The translations under genes were made by a program, and so were the position numbers. The notes below the pieces were generated by a model. It did no database searches and was not told where the DNA came from. It saw only the letters and a list, made by a program, of their open reading frames with translations. From contig NZ_BNCJ01000003.1 in assembly GCF_014656415.1 (NCBI RefSeq), positions 45,098-109,097 of the forward strand: a stretch of DNA of 64,000 nucleotides, in the 5' to 3' direction. The stretch's first letter is position 1, and each line of letters begins with the position of its first letter. Of this stretch, positions 1 through 8,200 are shown one piece after another. Source of the DNA: Seohaeicola zhoushanensis. Lineage in GTDB: Bacteria; Pseudomonadota; Alphaproteobacteria; Rhodobacterales; Rhodobacteraceae.

Positions 1-349
1 CTCCCCTCGGGGGAGAGGGTCAGGGTGAGGGGGCGCACCCCCTCCACCCAAACCACAATTCCGCCAAAAGCCCTCCCCTCTCCCCTCGGGGGAGAGGGCC
101 AGGGTGAGGGGTTCCGCCCCCTCCACCCAAGCCACCATTCCGGCAAAAACCCTCCCCTCTCCCCTCGGGGGAGAGGGTCAGGGTGAGGGGGCGCACCCCC
201 TCCACCCAAACCACAATTCCGCCAAAAGCCCTCCCCTCTCCCCTCGGGGGAGAGGGCCAGGGTGAGGGGTTCCACCCCCTCCACCCAAACCTGCATTCCG
301 GCAAAAGTCCTCCCCTCTCCCCTCGGGGGAGAGGGTCAGGGTGAGGGGG
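1..349. repeat. 79-bp tandem repeat array with hairpin core
   Basis: Five copies of the same core begin at 1, 80, 159, 238 and 317, so the period is exactly 79 bp and the last copy is partial. Each core is a perfect dyad, CCCTCTCCCC-TCG-GGGGAGAGGG, followed by a GGGTGAGGGG tail. Units 1 and 3 are identical over 79 bp, whereas units 2 and 4 share a different variant (GGCCAGGG and TTCC in place of GGTCAGGG and GCGC), so the array looks like a duplicated 158-bp dimer. The array begins at or before the window edge. Positions 350-393 hold nothing recognisable before the GFA gene ends. Hairpin elements of this kind are common extragenic repeats in Proteobacteria; open frames across them are artefacts. 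Confidence 0.9.
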
Positions 350-393
350 AACCGCTTCCCACACCCCCCCGGCATCCAGTTGCAGCGCGCCCC

Positions 394-822
394 CTACTCC
401 GGCACGCTCTCGCCGCTGCCGCCCAACTCGGCCGGGAAATCCCTGAGCTTCGGCAACCCGTCCTTCATAGGCAGCACGGTCTCGGCGTAATTGACATGCA
501 CCCCCGGCGCGAAGGCGATGGTCGGAATCGTCGCGGCATAGACATCCATCAGCCCCCAATGCGGATGATAGGTCATCACGTGCCCGCCGCACCTGGTGCA
601 GAACTGGCGGTCGCTGCGCTCGGTCTTCTTGTAGTGACCGAGGCTGTCCTGCCCCTTGGTCACCTTCACATTCTCGTTCTTGAACAGGGTAAAGGCGTTC
701 ACCGGCCCGGCCGACCACGACCGGCAGGATTCGCAATGACAATAGCCCATGGCCTCGGGTTGACCGGTGACTTCAACTTCAACTGCTCCGCAGAAACAGC
801 TGCCTTTGGTCTTGTCGGACAT
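394..822 (-). CDS. GFA family protein (CENP-V/GFA zinc-binding domain)
   Basis: This 142-residue protein has the zinc-ligand pattern of the GFA (glutathione-dependent formaldehyde-activating-like) family: C9-x-C11, then C28-x-C30-x2-C33, then C75-x2-C78 in CTRCGG. The family has a mixed beta fold with structural zinc; most members have no proven activity, so the formaldehyde link is by name only. The start is the ATG at 822, preceded by GGAGGGTGG on the minus strand; an open frame continues to 891 but lacks a site of that quality. It is monocistronic and faces away from the DUF1289 gene. Confidence 0.85.
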   Translation of the reverse strand: MSDKTKGSCFCGAVEVEVTGQPEAMGYCHCESCRSWSAGPVNAFTLFKNENVKVTKGQDSLGHYKKTERSDRQFCTRCGGHVMTYHPHWGLMDVYAATIPTIAFAPGVHVNYAETVLPMKDGLPKLRDFPAELGGSGESVPE

Positions 823-974
823 GTTCCACCCTCCATCGCGCGGCGGCCGGGCAATGCGCCAGGCCCTCACGGCGCGCCGGAATGCTAGCATCTCTCATGC
901 CATTCACAGAATGTTTTCCGGGATTTGACCGCGCGACGCCGCCGCCCGACCCAGGCGCGTCGCTTCCGGACAGG

Positions 975-1002
975 TTGACTCGCAGGCCCGCGCCTATATC
1001 TG
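975..1002 (+). promoter_or_regulatory. possible sigma70-type promoter for the DUF1289 gene
   Basis: TTGACT at 975-980 and TATCTG at 997-1002 are separated by 16 bp, and the element lies about 28 bp before the start of the downstream gene. It is a consensus-like match only. Confidence 0.3.
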
Positions 1003-1029
1003 TCGCAGGATCCTTCAGGGCCCGACGTG

Positions 1030-1263
1030 ATGACCGACGACATCTGGAAACGCGACGAGATCGAATCGCCCTGCGTGCGGGTCTGCATCGTGCATCCGGT
1101 CGAAAAGCTCTGCGTCGGCTGCCTCCGCACCACCGACGAGATCGCCCGCTGGTCGCGGATGAGCCCCGAAGACCGCCGCGCGGTCATGGCCGAGCTGCCC
1201 GCCCGCGCCCCCCGCCTCGCCCGCCGCCGCGGCGGCCGCGCCGGACGCGTGGACCCCGCCTAG
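1030..1263 (+). CDS. DUF1289 domain protein
   Basis: A 77-residue protein with the DUF1289 cysteine pattern: SPC15-VRVC19 near the N-terminus, then LC28-VGC31-LRTTDEIARW. The spacing of four cysteines suggests a small metal-binding knuckle. The C-terminus is an Arg-rich tail (LARRRGGRAG). The family is widespread in Proteobacteria and has no established biochemical role. The ATG at 1030 is chosen; the adjacent GTG at 1027 is equally in frame. It converges on the TauE/SafE gene, with that gene's terminator in between. Confidence 0.8.
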   Translation: MTDDIWKRDEIESPCVRVCIVHPVEKLCVGCLRTTDEIARWSRMSPEDRRAVMAELPARAPRLARRRGGRAGRVDPA

Positions 1264-1346
1264 GGTGGGTAAGACCCCCCAGACCGCGCCCGCAAAAAGC
1301 GTCCCGGATTCACTCCCCGGAAAATACAAGCGAATCCAATAGCTTG

Positions 1347-1368
1347 AAAAGCGTCCTAGCTGGGACGC
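1347..1368 (-). terminator. intrinsic terminator of the TauE/SafE gene
   Basis: On the minus strand, just past the stop at 1376, GCGTCC and GGACGC form a 6-bp stem with a 6-nt loop (1351-1368) followed by TTTT (1350-1347). Confidence 0.65.
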
Positions 1369-1375
1369 CTGAAAA

Positions 1376-2200
1376 TCACCCCCAGAAGGCCTTCCGAAGC
1401 ATGTTCAGGGCCACCAGGGTCAGGAAGACCGCGAAGACCCGTTTCAGCGGCTTCGGGTCCATCGCATGGGCCAGCTTCACCCCCCAGGGCGTGGTGATCA
1501 GCGTCATCGCGATCACCACCAGGAAAGCCGCTCCGTTCACCGCCCCGACCGTCAGCGGCGGCCGCATCGCCGGGTCGATGTCCAGCATCAGGAAGCCGAT
1601 CACCGAGGGCACCGCGATCACCACCCCAAAGCCCGCCGCCGTCGCCACCGCCCGGTGGATCGGCGTGTTGAACAGGCTCATCAGCGGCACCCCGAAACTG
1701 CCGCCGCCGATCCCCATCAGCACCGACAGGAAGCCGACCAGCGGCGAGAGCAGCACCCGCAGCGGTCCCTTCGGCATCGCCTGCCCCAGCCGCCACTCCG
1801 ACCGTCCGAGCCCCAGATAGGCGCCGATCACCAGCGCCAGCACCCCGAAGATCCCCTGCAGCGTGGCCGACCGCAGCGAGCTGGCCACCAGCACGCCCGC
1901 CACCGCCCCGATGGCGATCCCCGGTGCCCAGCCGCGCAGGATCTCCCAGTCGACCGCACCCTTCTTGTTGTGGCTCGCCACCGAGCGCAGCGAGGTCACG
2001 ATGATCGTCGCCAGCGAGGTGGCGAGACACATCTGCATCAGCTGCGGCCCGTCATAGCCCAGCGTCTGGAAGGCGTAGAAGAAGGCCGGCACCAGCACGA
2101 TCCCGCCGCCGACGCCCAGCAGCCCCGCGAGCACCCCCGCCCCCGCGCCGATCACCATCAGCAGAACCAGCATTTCTCCGAGGAGTATCGTATCGGGCAT
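1376..2200 (-). CDS. TauE/SafE family membrane transporter (sulfite exporter-like)
   Basis: A 274-residue integral membrane protein of the TauE/SafE (DUF81) family, which exports sulfite, sulfoacetate or related organosulfur anions. Visible family features are the glycine-rich first hairpin (GLLGVGGGIVLVP, about residues 25-37), a second glycine motif (LMGIGGGSFGVPLMS) in the C-terminal half, and alternating hydrophobic segments consistent with eight membrane spans. The start at 2200 is preceded by GGCGGAGAG. No sulfur-oxidation genes flank it, so the substrate cannot be stated. It is divergent from the Bcr/CflA gene. Confidence 0.85.
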   Translation of the reverse strand: MPDTILLGEMLVLLMVIGAGAGVLAGLLGVGGGIVLVPAFFYAFQTLGYDGPQLMQMCLATSLATIIVTSLRSVASHNKKGAVDWEILRGWAPGIAIGAVAGVLVASSLRSATLQGIFGVLALVIGAYLGLGRSEWRLGQAMPKGPLRVLLSPLVGFLSVLMGIGGGSFGVPLMSLFNTPIHRAVATAAGFGVVIAVPSVIGFLMLDIDPAMRPPLTVGAVNGAAFLVVIAMTLITTPWGVKLAHAMDPKPLKRVFAVFLTLVALNMLRKAFWG

Positions 2201-2387
2201 CCTGCTCTCCGCCTTGCCTGCAATCGGCCGGAATAGAGCGAAAAAGCCACAGGACGGCAAGCGCGGTTTGAACATGTCCGCGAAATGCGCCATAGGAGGG
2301 CAGCGCCCCGCATTACGGGGGCGTCCCCAAGTGCGCGCCCTGCCCTGCAACGGCCCGTGCTCCCGGCCACATCGGAAGGACTACCAA

Positions 2388-3563
2388 ATGCTGCGCACCG
2401 GACTGGTGCTGGGCCTGCTCGCGCTGGTCGGCCCCTTTGCCATCGACATGTATCTGCCCGCGATGCCCGGCATAGCCGCGGCATTCGGCACGCCCGAGAC
2501 CGCCGTCCAGGCGACCCTGACCGGCTACTTCATCGCCTTCGGGGTGGCGCAGCTTGTTTACGGGCCGCTGGCCGACCGCTACGGGCGTCGCCTGCCAGTC
2601 TTCCTTGGCCTTGCCGTCTTTGTCGCGGGTTCGATCGGGGCCGCCACGGCGGGCTCGATCGGCGCGCTGGTGACCTGGAGAGCGGTGCAGGGCCTTGGCG
2701 GCGCCGCGCTGATGGTGGTGCCGCGCGCCATCGTCCGGGACATGTATACCGGCCCGCAGGCAACCCGGCTGATGGCGATGATCATGCTGGTGATCTCGGT
2801 CTCGCCGATGCTGGCGCCGCTGGCCGGCAGCGCGGTGATCGCGGTCGCCGACTGGCGGACGATCTTCGCCGTGCTCGCCGTCGCCGGCCTCCTCTCGCTG
2901 CTGGTCACCGCGCTGGTCCAGCCCGAGACCCTGCCGCCCGAGCGCCGCCTGCCGATCAACGCCGCCGCGCTGATCCGGGGCGGGCGCGACCTGCTGCGCG
3001 ATCCCGGTTTCATGGGGCTGACCCTGATCGGGGGATTCGGCATGGCGAGCTTCTTCGTCTTCATCGCCTTCGCCCCCTTCGTCTATGTCCGCGAGTTCGG
3101 CCTCACCCCGACCGGGTTTTCCGTCGCCTTCGCGGTCAATGCCATCGGCTTCTTCTCGGCCTCGCAATGCGCAGGCTACCTCGGCGAGCGGATGGGGATG
3201 CGACAGCTGGTGCGCCGCGGCACCGCCGGCTTCGCACTGTTCACCATCCTGCTCTTCGCGCTGGCGCTGGCCGGGCTGACCTCGCTGCCGCTGGTGGTGG
3301 CCGGGCTGTTTTGCGCCAATGCCTGCCTTGGTGTGGTGATCCCGACCGCCATGGTGCTGGCGCTCGACGATCATGGCGAGAATGCCGGGCTTGCCTCGTC
3401 GCTGGGCGGCACGCTGCAGATGGTGGCGGGCGGCGTCATGATTGCTGCCGCCGGTCCCTTCTTCGACGGCACCGCGCTGCCGATGCTCGGGGCGATTGCC
3501 GTCTGCGGGCTGGCAGCGATGGGGCTTACCGCCACCATGCTGCCGCGCGAGCAGGTCGCCTGA
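2388..3563 (+). CDS. Bcr/CflA family multidrug efflux MFS transporter
   Basis: A 391-residue major facilitator protein, close to the usual length of about 400. The first segment ends with DMYLP (residues 20-24), typical of the Bcr/CflA drug/H+ antiporters. The MFS loop motif is GPLADRYGRR (59-68), and motif-C-like glycine/proline residues appear in the fifth segment. About twelve hydrophobic segments are visible. The ATG at 2388 is preceded by GGAAGGA. Members export chloramphenicol, bicyclomycin or sulfonamides; the substrate here is unknown. The stop lies 3 bp from the convergent dusA stop. Confidence 0.85.
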   Translation: MLRTGLVLGLLALVGPFAIDMYLPAMPGIAAAFGTPETAVQATLTGYFIAFGVAQLVYGPLADRYGRRLPVFLGLAVFVAGSIGAATAGSIGALVTWRAVQGLGGAALMVVPRAIVRDMYTGPQATRLMAMIMLVISVSPMLAPLAGSAVIAVADWRTIFAVLAVAGLLSLLVTALVQPETLPPERRLPINAAALIRGGRDLLRDPGFMGLTLIGGFGMASFFVFIAFAPFVYVREFGLTPTGFSVAFAVNAIGFFSASQCAGYLGERMGMRQLVRRGTAGFALFTILLFALALAGLTSLPLVVAGLFCANACLGVVIPTAMVLALDDHGENAGLASSLGGTLQMVAGGVMIAAAGPFFDGTALPMLGAIAVCGLAAMGLTATMLPREQVA

Positions 3564-3566
3564 GGG

Positions 3567-4556
3567 TCAGGTGACGGGCGCGCCCGTCACCGCCTCCAGC
3601 GCCTCTTCGAGCAGGGCCAACCCCGCACCCGGACGCGAAGCGCCCTCGGAGAGGATGCGCCGCCAGCTGCGCGCACCGGGTCGTCCGGTGAACAGGCCCA
3701 GCATGTGCCGCGTGACCTGGTGCAGCTTGCCCCCGGTCGCGAGATGCGCCGCGATATAGGGCATCATCGCCCGCGCCGCTGCCTCGGCTGAGACCGCTTG
3801 CCCCGCGCCGAAGATCACCGGATCGGCCGCACCCAGCACGGAAGCCGGGTCGTGGTAGGCCGCCCGCCCGATCATTACCCCGTCCATCCCGGCGTCGAGC
3901 AAAGCCTGCGCCTGTTCCAGCGTGGTGATGCCGCCGTTGATCGAGAGATGCAACTCCGGGAAGCGTTCCTTCATCCGCAACACCAACGGATAGTCCAGCG
4001 GCGGGATATCGCGGTTTTCCTTGGGGCTGAGGCCCTGTAACCAGGCCTTGCGGGCATGAATGGTGAACTTCTCGCAGCCCACGTCGCGCAGGCGGGAAAG
4101 GAAATCGGGGAGCACCGCTTCGGGGTCTTGGTCATCGACGCCGATGCGGCACTTGACCGTCACCTCGACCCTGACGGCGGCGCGCATCGCCGCGACGCAA
4201 TCGGCCACCAGCGCCGGGCGCTCCATCAGCACCGCGCCGAAACAGCCGGCCTGCACCCGGTCCGAGGGGCAGCCGACATTGAGGTTGATCTCGTCGTAGC
4301 CCGCCTCGGCGCCGAGGGCCGCCGCCTCGGCCAGTTCAACTGGGTCCGAGCCGCCAAGTTGGAGCGCCACCGGGTGTTCCTCGGGCCCGTAGTCGAGCAG
4401 ATGCAGCGCCCCGCCCCGCACCAGCGCCGCCGAGGTCACCATCTCGGTATAGAGTAGCGCGCGCCGGCTCAGCTGCCGGTGCAGGAACCGGCAGTGGCGG
4501 TCGGTCCAATCCATCATGGGTGCAACGGAAAGTCTATCTGCTTGATATTTCGTCAT
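3567..4556 (-). CDS. dusA: tRNA-dihydrouridine synthase A
   Basis: A 329-residue FMN enzyme that reduces uridines in the tRNA D-loop using NADPH. Family motifs are visible in order: VAPMMDWTDRHCRFLHR (residues 11-27), the DusA signature; NLNVGCPSDRVQAGCFGAVLM (91-111) with the catalytic cysteine in GCP; HARKAWLQGLSPKENR, the DusA-type tRNA/FMN loop; and phosphate-binding INGGITT and MIGRAAYHDP towards the C-terminus. Length and motifs fit DusA rather than DusB or DusC. The Shine-Dalgarno site is weak. It stands alone, convergent with the efflux pump and downstream of the 4725-9874 locus. Confidence 0.95.
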   Translation of the reverse strand: MTKYQADRLSVAPMMDWTDRHCRFLHRQLSRRALLYTEMVTSAALVRGGALHLLDYGPEEHPVALQLGGSDPVELAEAAALGAEAGYDEINLNVGCPSDRVQAGCFGAVLMERPALVADCVAAMRAAVRVEVTVKCRIGVDDQDPEAVLPDFLSRLRDVGCEKFTIHARKAWLQGLSPKENRDIPPLDYPLVLRMKERFPELHLSINGGITTLEQAQALLDAGMDGVMIGRAAYHDPASVLGAADPVIFGAGQAVSAEAAARAMMPYIAAHLATGGKLHQVTRHMLGLFTGRPGARSWRRILSEGASRPGAGLALLEEALEAVTGAPVT

Positions 4557-4724
4557 TTACGCAATTCTGCCAGCTTGCTGCGTGACGGCACGCATGTATT
4601 CTTTACCCCCATACGCCCCTTCCCGCCGGTTTTCGACCTCGCAATGCAAATATTGGGCCTCTCCGATCCCGAAAGGGTATGGGCAGGTCAAGGGCGCCGG
4701 CTTGCCCTGGGCCAGACGATGCCT

Positions 4725-5216
4725 TCAGAGGTTCTCCAGGGCCTTTCGCGCGTTTTCGGCCCGTTCCTTCAGGACGGGGAAATCCTCGCCTGCCTGCTCG
4801 CGCCAGTATCTTTCGACCAGAGCGACATATCGGAGCCCGGCCTCGTACATCGCGCGCAGGTAGGAGGCGTCCGGGAAGCCGCAGGGCTGGCCATAGGTGC
4901 TGGAGATATCGATGCTGCCGCCAGCGCGCTTGAACTCATAGCCGTTTTCGGCGCTCCAGGGTTCGAAGAAGGCGGTGCCGGTCTCGACCAGGTTCACCAC
5001 CACGTCGAAGCACAACTGCGGCACCATCCAGAACAGCGTGTCGGCAAAGCGCATCGAGGTCTCACCGCTGCTTACCGTCAGGCTGCCGAGCTGCGACTGG
5101 ATGTCGGAGAGCGCCTCGGGATCCTTGCCTATGAAGGCCGCCACCTGCGCCTCGGGCAGCAGGTCGTCCGGCGCGATCCAGAAGCTCAACTCGACCGTTG
5201 TGGATTTTGACGTCAT
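4725..5216 (-). CDS. unknown protein, candidate immunity/partner of the large repeat protein
   Basis: A 163-residue soluble, acidic-looking protein that I do not recognise. It has no signal peptide, although a hydrophobic stretch (FWMVPQLCFDVVVNLV) sits near the middle, and its C-terminus is helical (YVALVERYWREQAGEDFPVLKERAENARKALENL in part). It begins only 19 bp after the large repeat gene and is last in the three-gene minus-strand set. A small acidic gene immediately 3' of a modular protein with a variable, toxin-like C-terminus is the usual position of an immunity gene. That role is an inference from position only; it could equally be an accessory factor. Confidence 0.5.
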   Translation of the reverse strand: MTSKSTTVELSFWIAPDDLLPEAQVAAFIGKDPEALSDIQSQLGSLTVSSGETSMRFADTLFWMVPQLCFDVVVNLVETGTAFFEPWSAENGYEFKRAGGSIDISSTYGQPCGFPDASYLRAMYEAGLRYVALVERYWREQAGEDFPVLKERAENARKALENL

Positions 5217-5235
5217 GCCTTGTTCGCCCCGGCGC

Positions 5236-8200
5236 TCACTTCAAAACACTCTTCATTGCTCGCATGTCGTCGGCATTCACCGACACGTGATTATCGCCAG
5301 CCTGCGGAAAGAACTGGGTTATCTTGACACTGTTGCCAGTACCCCGGTTGAACCCGACGCGGCTTTGCTCGTTTCCGGACTGCGCGTTGTTGTACTTGGT
5401 AAAGGTCCCCGTGACGACAAAATTCGGCCCACGGTACTCTCCAGTGCTAGGATCATTGAGATCAGCGTGCGAGGTTGGCGGATTACCCTTGCCCTGGTTG
5501 GGCACATAGTTGCCGCCTGAACGCTTTGTCCCGGTGCAGCCTGTCAGGGTCGCGGTCACGTGGCCCTTCAGCTTTGCTTCGTCCATCTTCGACCCCTTGA
5601 AGGTGCGCGGATAGAGAGTCGTCGGCGCGTTCGGGTCAGTGGCGTTACCGGCGAGGTCGTTGTACATCCGGGTGTGGCGCGTGGCGACGTGTCCCAGGTC
5701 GAGCTGAGTGTTCGCGTTGAGACTCACATTGCTCTGCGTGACGGTCTCATGTTCGAACGACGCCGCGTTCTGGATCAGTTTCGCAAGGCCGAGATTGGGA
5801 GGATTTCCGCCGCCGGCGGGCGCGGCCGTATCGCGCTGCTTAAGCTTGGCAAAGAAGTTCGTGTGCAGCCCGTCGACCTTGTCCTTGTGCTTGGTCGAGG
5901 CCAGGAGGTTCTGCAATCCCTTGCCCGGCTGGTTCGGCTCGTTCTGCTTCGAGGCTTCGAGCATCCACGCAGGCGCGGTTTCGATTGCATCCATCGTGGT
6001 GCCGAGGTCCGCCATCTTGTTGCCCTTGAAGGCCTCGCAGAGCTTCTGCAGCTTCGCGCCGTCCTGCTTCTTGTTGGCCCCTTTCGGGGTCAGGCCGTAG
6101 CGCAGCACGCTTGCCAGCCGGCCTTCCTTGCCCGATTTGCCGAAGCCGCCCTTGGCCGGGTCCATCATGTCCTTGAACTGCTTCTGCTTGTCCTCGGTAT
6201 TGAAGCCATTCAGCGCGTCGAAGAGGACATCCGGATTCTTCTCGCCCGTGCCGTTCGCGGCGCCGCCGTTGGGGTTGGCGAGACAGCCATGCTTGTACAT
6301 GTTGCCCAGCACCTTGGGATACTGTCCCAGCGATCCCGTGGTCATGACGCCTTTCATGTTCTTGAGCTTGTTGGCATCGAGCTTTTTCAGCATTCGGGTC
6401 AATTCCGCAGGATCGCCGTCGCTGCCGGGATCGAAGAGGTAGGCCAGGCATTCGGTCTTGGGCGGGTTCTTGATGGCCTTGCCATCCTTGTCCGTGAGGC
6501 CGAAGCCGCCGTCCTGGAGCATCGACCCGAGCTTCTTGTTGTTCTCGCCCGCTCCGAGTTCCTTGACGAGGTTGCCGAGCTTGACCGGGTCGCCCTTCTT
6601 GCAGCCGGTGCCGACCAGTTTGGCGAAGACCTCCGGCTCGCGCCCGAGTTTTCCCTCCTTCATGGTCTTGCCGAGGTTCGTGGCGACGGCCCCGTCAGCC
6701 TTCATGCCCTTGAACAGCTTGTTCAGATTGCCAGCGCTGGTAGCATCCAGCTTGCCGTCCGGAGTCTCCGCGACGTTGACGCCGCCGTGTTTCAGAAGCT
6801 GCGCCAGGCATCTCGGATCGACCGCCTGCTCGCCGGTATCCTCATCGACCTCGGCCTTCAGGCCACCGTTGTCGAGCAGCGTCTTCAGGCCCGCGCGGCC
6901 ATCCTTGTCTAGCGCGTTCTGGAAGGTCTTGAGATCCTCGGCCTTTCCCTTGCACCCGGTACCGATCATGTGGCCCAGCGTTTCGGGCGCGTCGCCAAAA
7001 CCGCCCTCGGTGAGCATCGCGTTGAGCTTCTGGCAATCCGCCTTTGCGAGTCCCTTCAGCAAGGTAGCCGTGGACGTCATCCGCTTGGCCGCCGCAGGCA
7101 GGGGTTCGCCCGCCCCGTTCTTGAGCAGTTCACCGAAACAGCGCGGGTCGATCTTCGCCTGCCCCTGCTTGGCCTCCTGCCCCTTGAGGCCACCGTCTTC
7201 CAGAGCCTGTTTCAGCGCCTTGACCTCGTTCGCGCCACTGAACGCGGTCGTGAAGGCCTTGACCTGGTCTGCCTTGCCCCCGCATCCGATACCGAGCGCA
7301 TGGCCGAAGGTCTCGGGCGCGCGGCCCATGCCGCCATCGGTCAGCATGGTCTTCAGTTTCTTGCAGGCGTTCTGGTCGAGCCCCTTCAGCATCGCGGCCA
7401 TGGAATCCGCGCGCCGCTTGACCTCTGCATCGTCCTTGCTGCCCTTCGGCGCCGGGCCGGCGCCGTGCATGAAGATCATGCCGAGGCATTTCGGATCGAC
7501 GTGCCCCTCCTTCAGTTCGCCCGCTTCTCCGGCCAGCCCGCCGTCGGTCAGAAGTCTCTTGAGGCTCTTCTTCGCCTCGGCGTCGGACATCGACTTGGTC
7601 AGCTGGATCAGCGCCTTGGGGTCGGCGCCGCAGCCAGTGGCGAACATCTCGCCCAAGGCGGCCGGTGCATCGCCCAACCCGCCGTCCTCGATGAGACCTT
7701 TCAACCGCGTGCGGTCCTCTTCCTTGGAAAAGCCGTCGCACATCTCCTTGAACTTCTCGGGTTTTCCGCCGCAGCCACGGGTGAAAAGCGCCACCATCGC
7801 GGCCGGTTTGGCGGCCAGCCCGGCGTCCTTGGCCAGCTTGGTCAGCGCGCTGGCATCGTTTCCGAACGCCTTGTGCAGCGCCACGACCTCGGCCGCCTTG
7901 ACGCCGCCGGACAGCAGGCCAGCGGCAAAGCCGGTCCCGAGATCGGTGCAGAGCTTCTTGATCCCCGCCCCGTCCAGCGGGCCGTCCTTGGCAAGCGCGA
8001 CCAGCTTGTCCGCGCCGCCCAGCCCGGTCATCGCCTTCTTGAGACTCGCCGCATCGCCGAAGGCGGTCAAAAGGGCGCCAAGCTGCGCCGCGCCGCCGAG
8101 CGACTTGCACAGTTGGCCCAGTTCCTTGGGCGGGAACACCTTGAGGTGCGCGGCCAGGCCGTCGCGGTTCCCCAGCGCCTTTTCCAGCGCGGCGAAGTCC

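Noticed and set aside
1-349. CRISPR array
   Set aside because: The units are contiguous 79-bp tandem copies with near-identical content throughout; there are no unique spacers and no cas genes.
178-375. Small minus-strand frame within the repeat array
   Set aside because: It is entirely repeat-derived and has no ribosome site.
20-742. Long minus-strand open frame across the 79-bp repeats and GFA gene
   Set aside because: Its sequence is repeated PHPGPLPRGERG-type text from the hairpin repeat and it lies antisense-frame to the GFA gene; such frames are known artefacts of this repeat.
1376-2200. Part of a sulfur-oxidation or taurine gene cluster
   Set aside because: No sox, tau or xsc gene adjoins the TauE/SafE gene.
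6091-7686. TALE-like DNA-binding repeats in the large protein
   Set aside because: The units are 106-117 residues rather than 33-35, and no repeat-variable di-residue pattern is seen.
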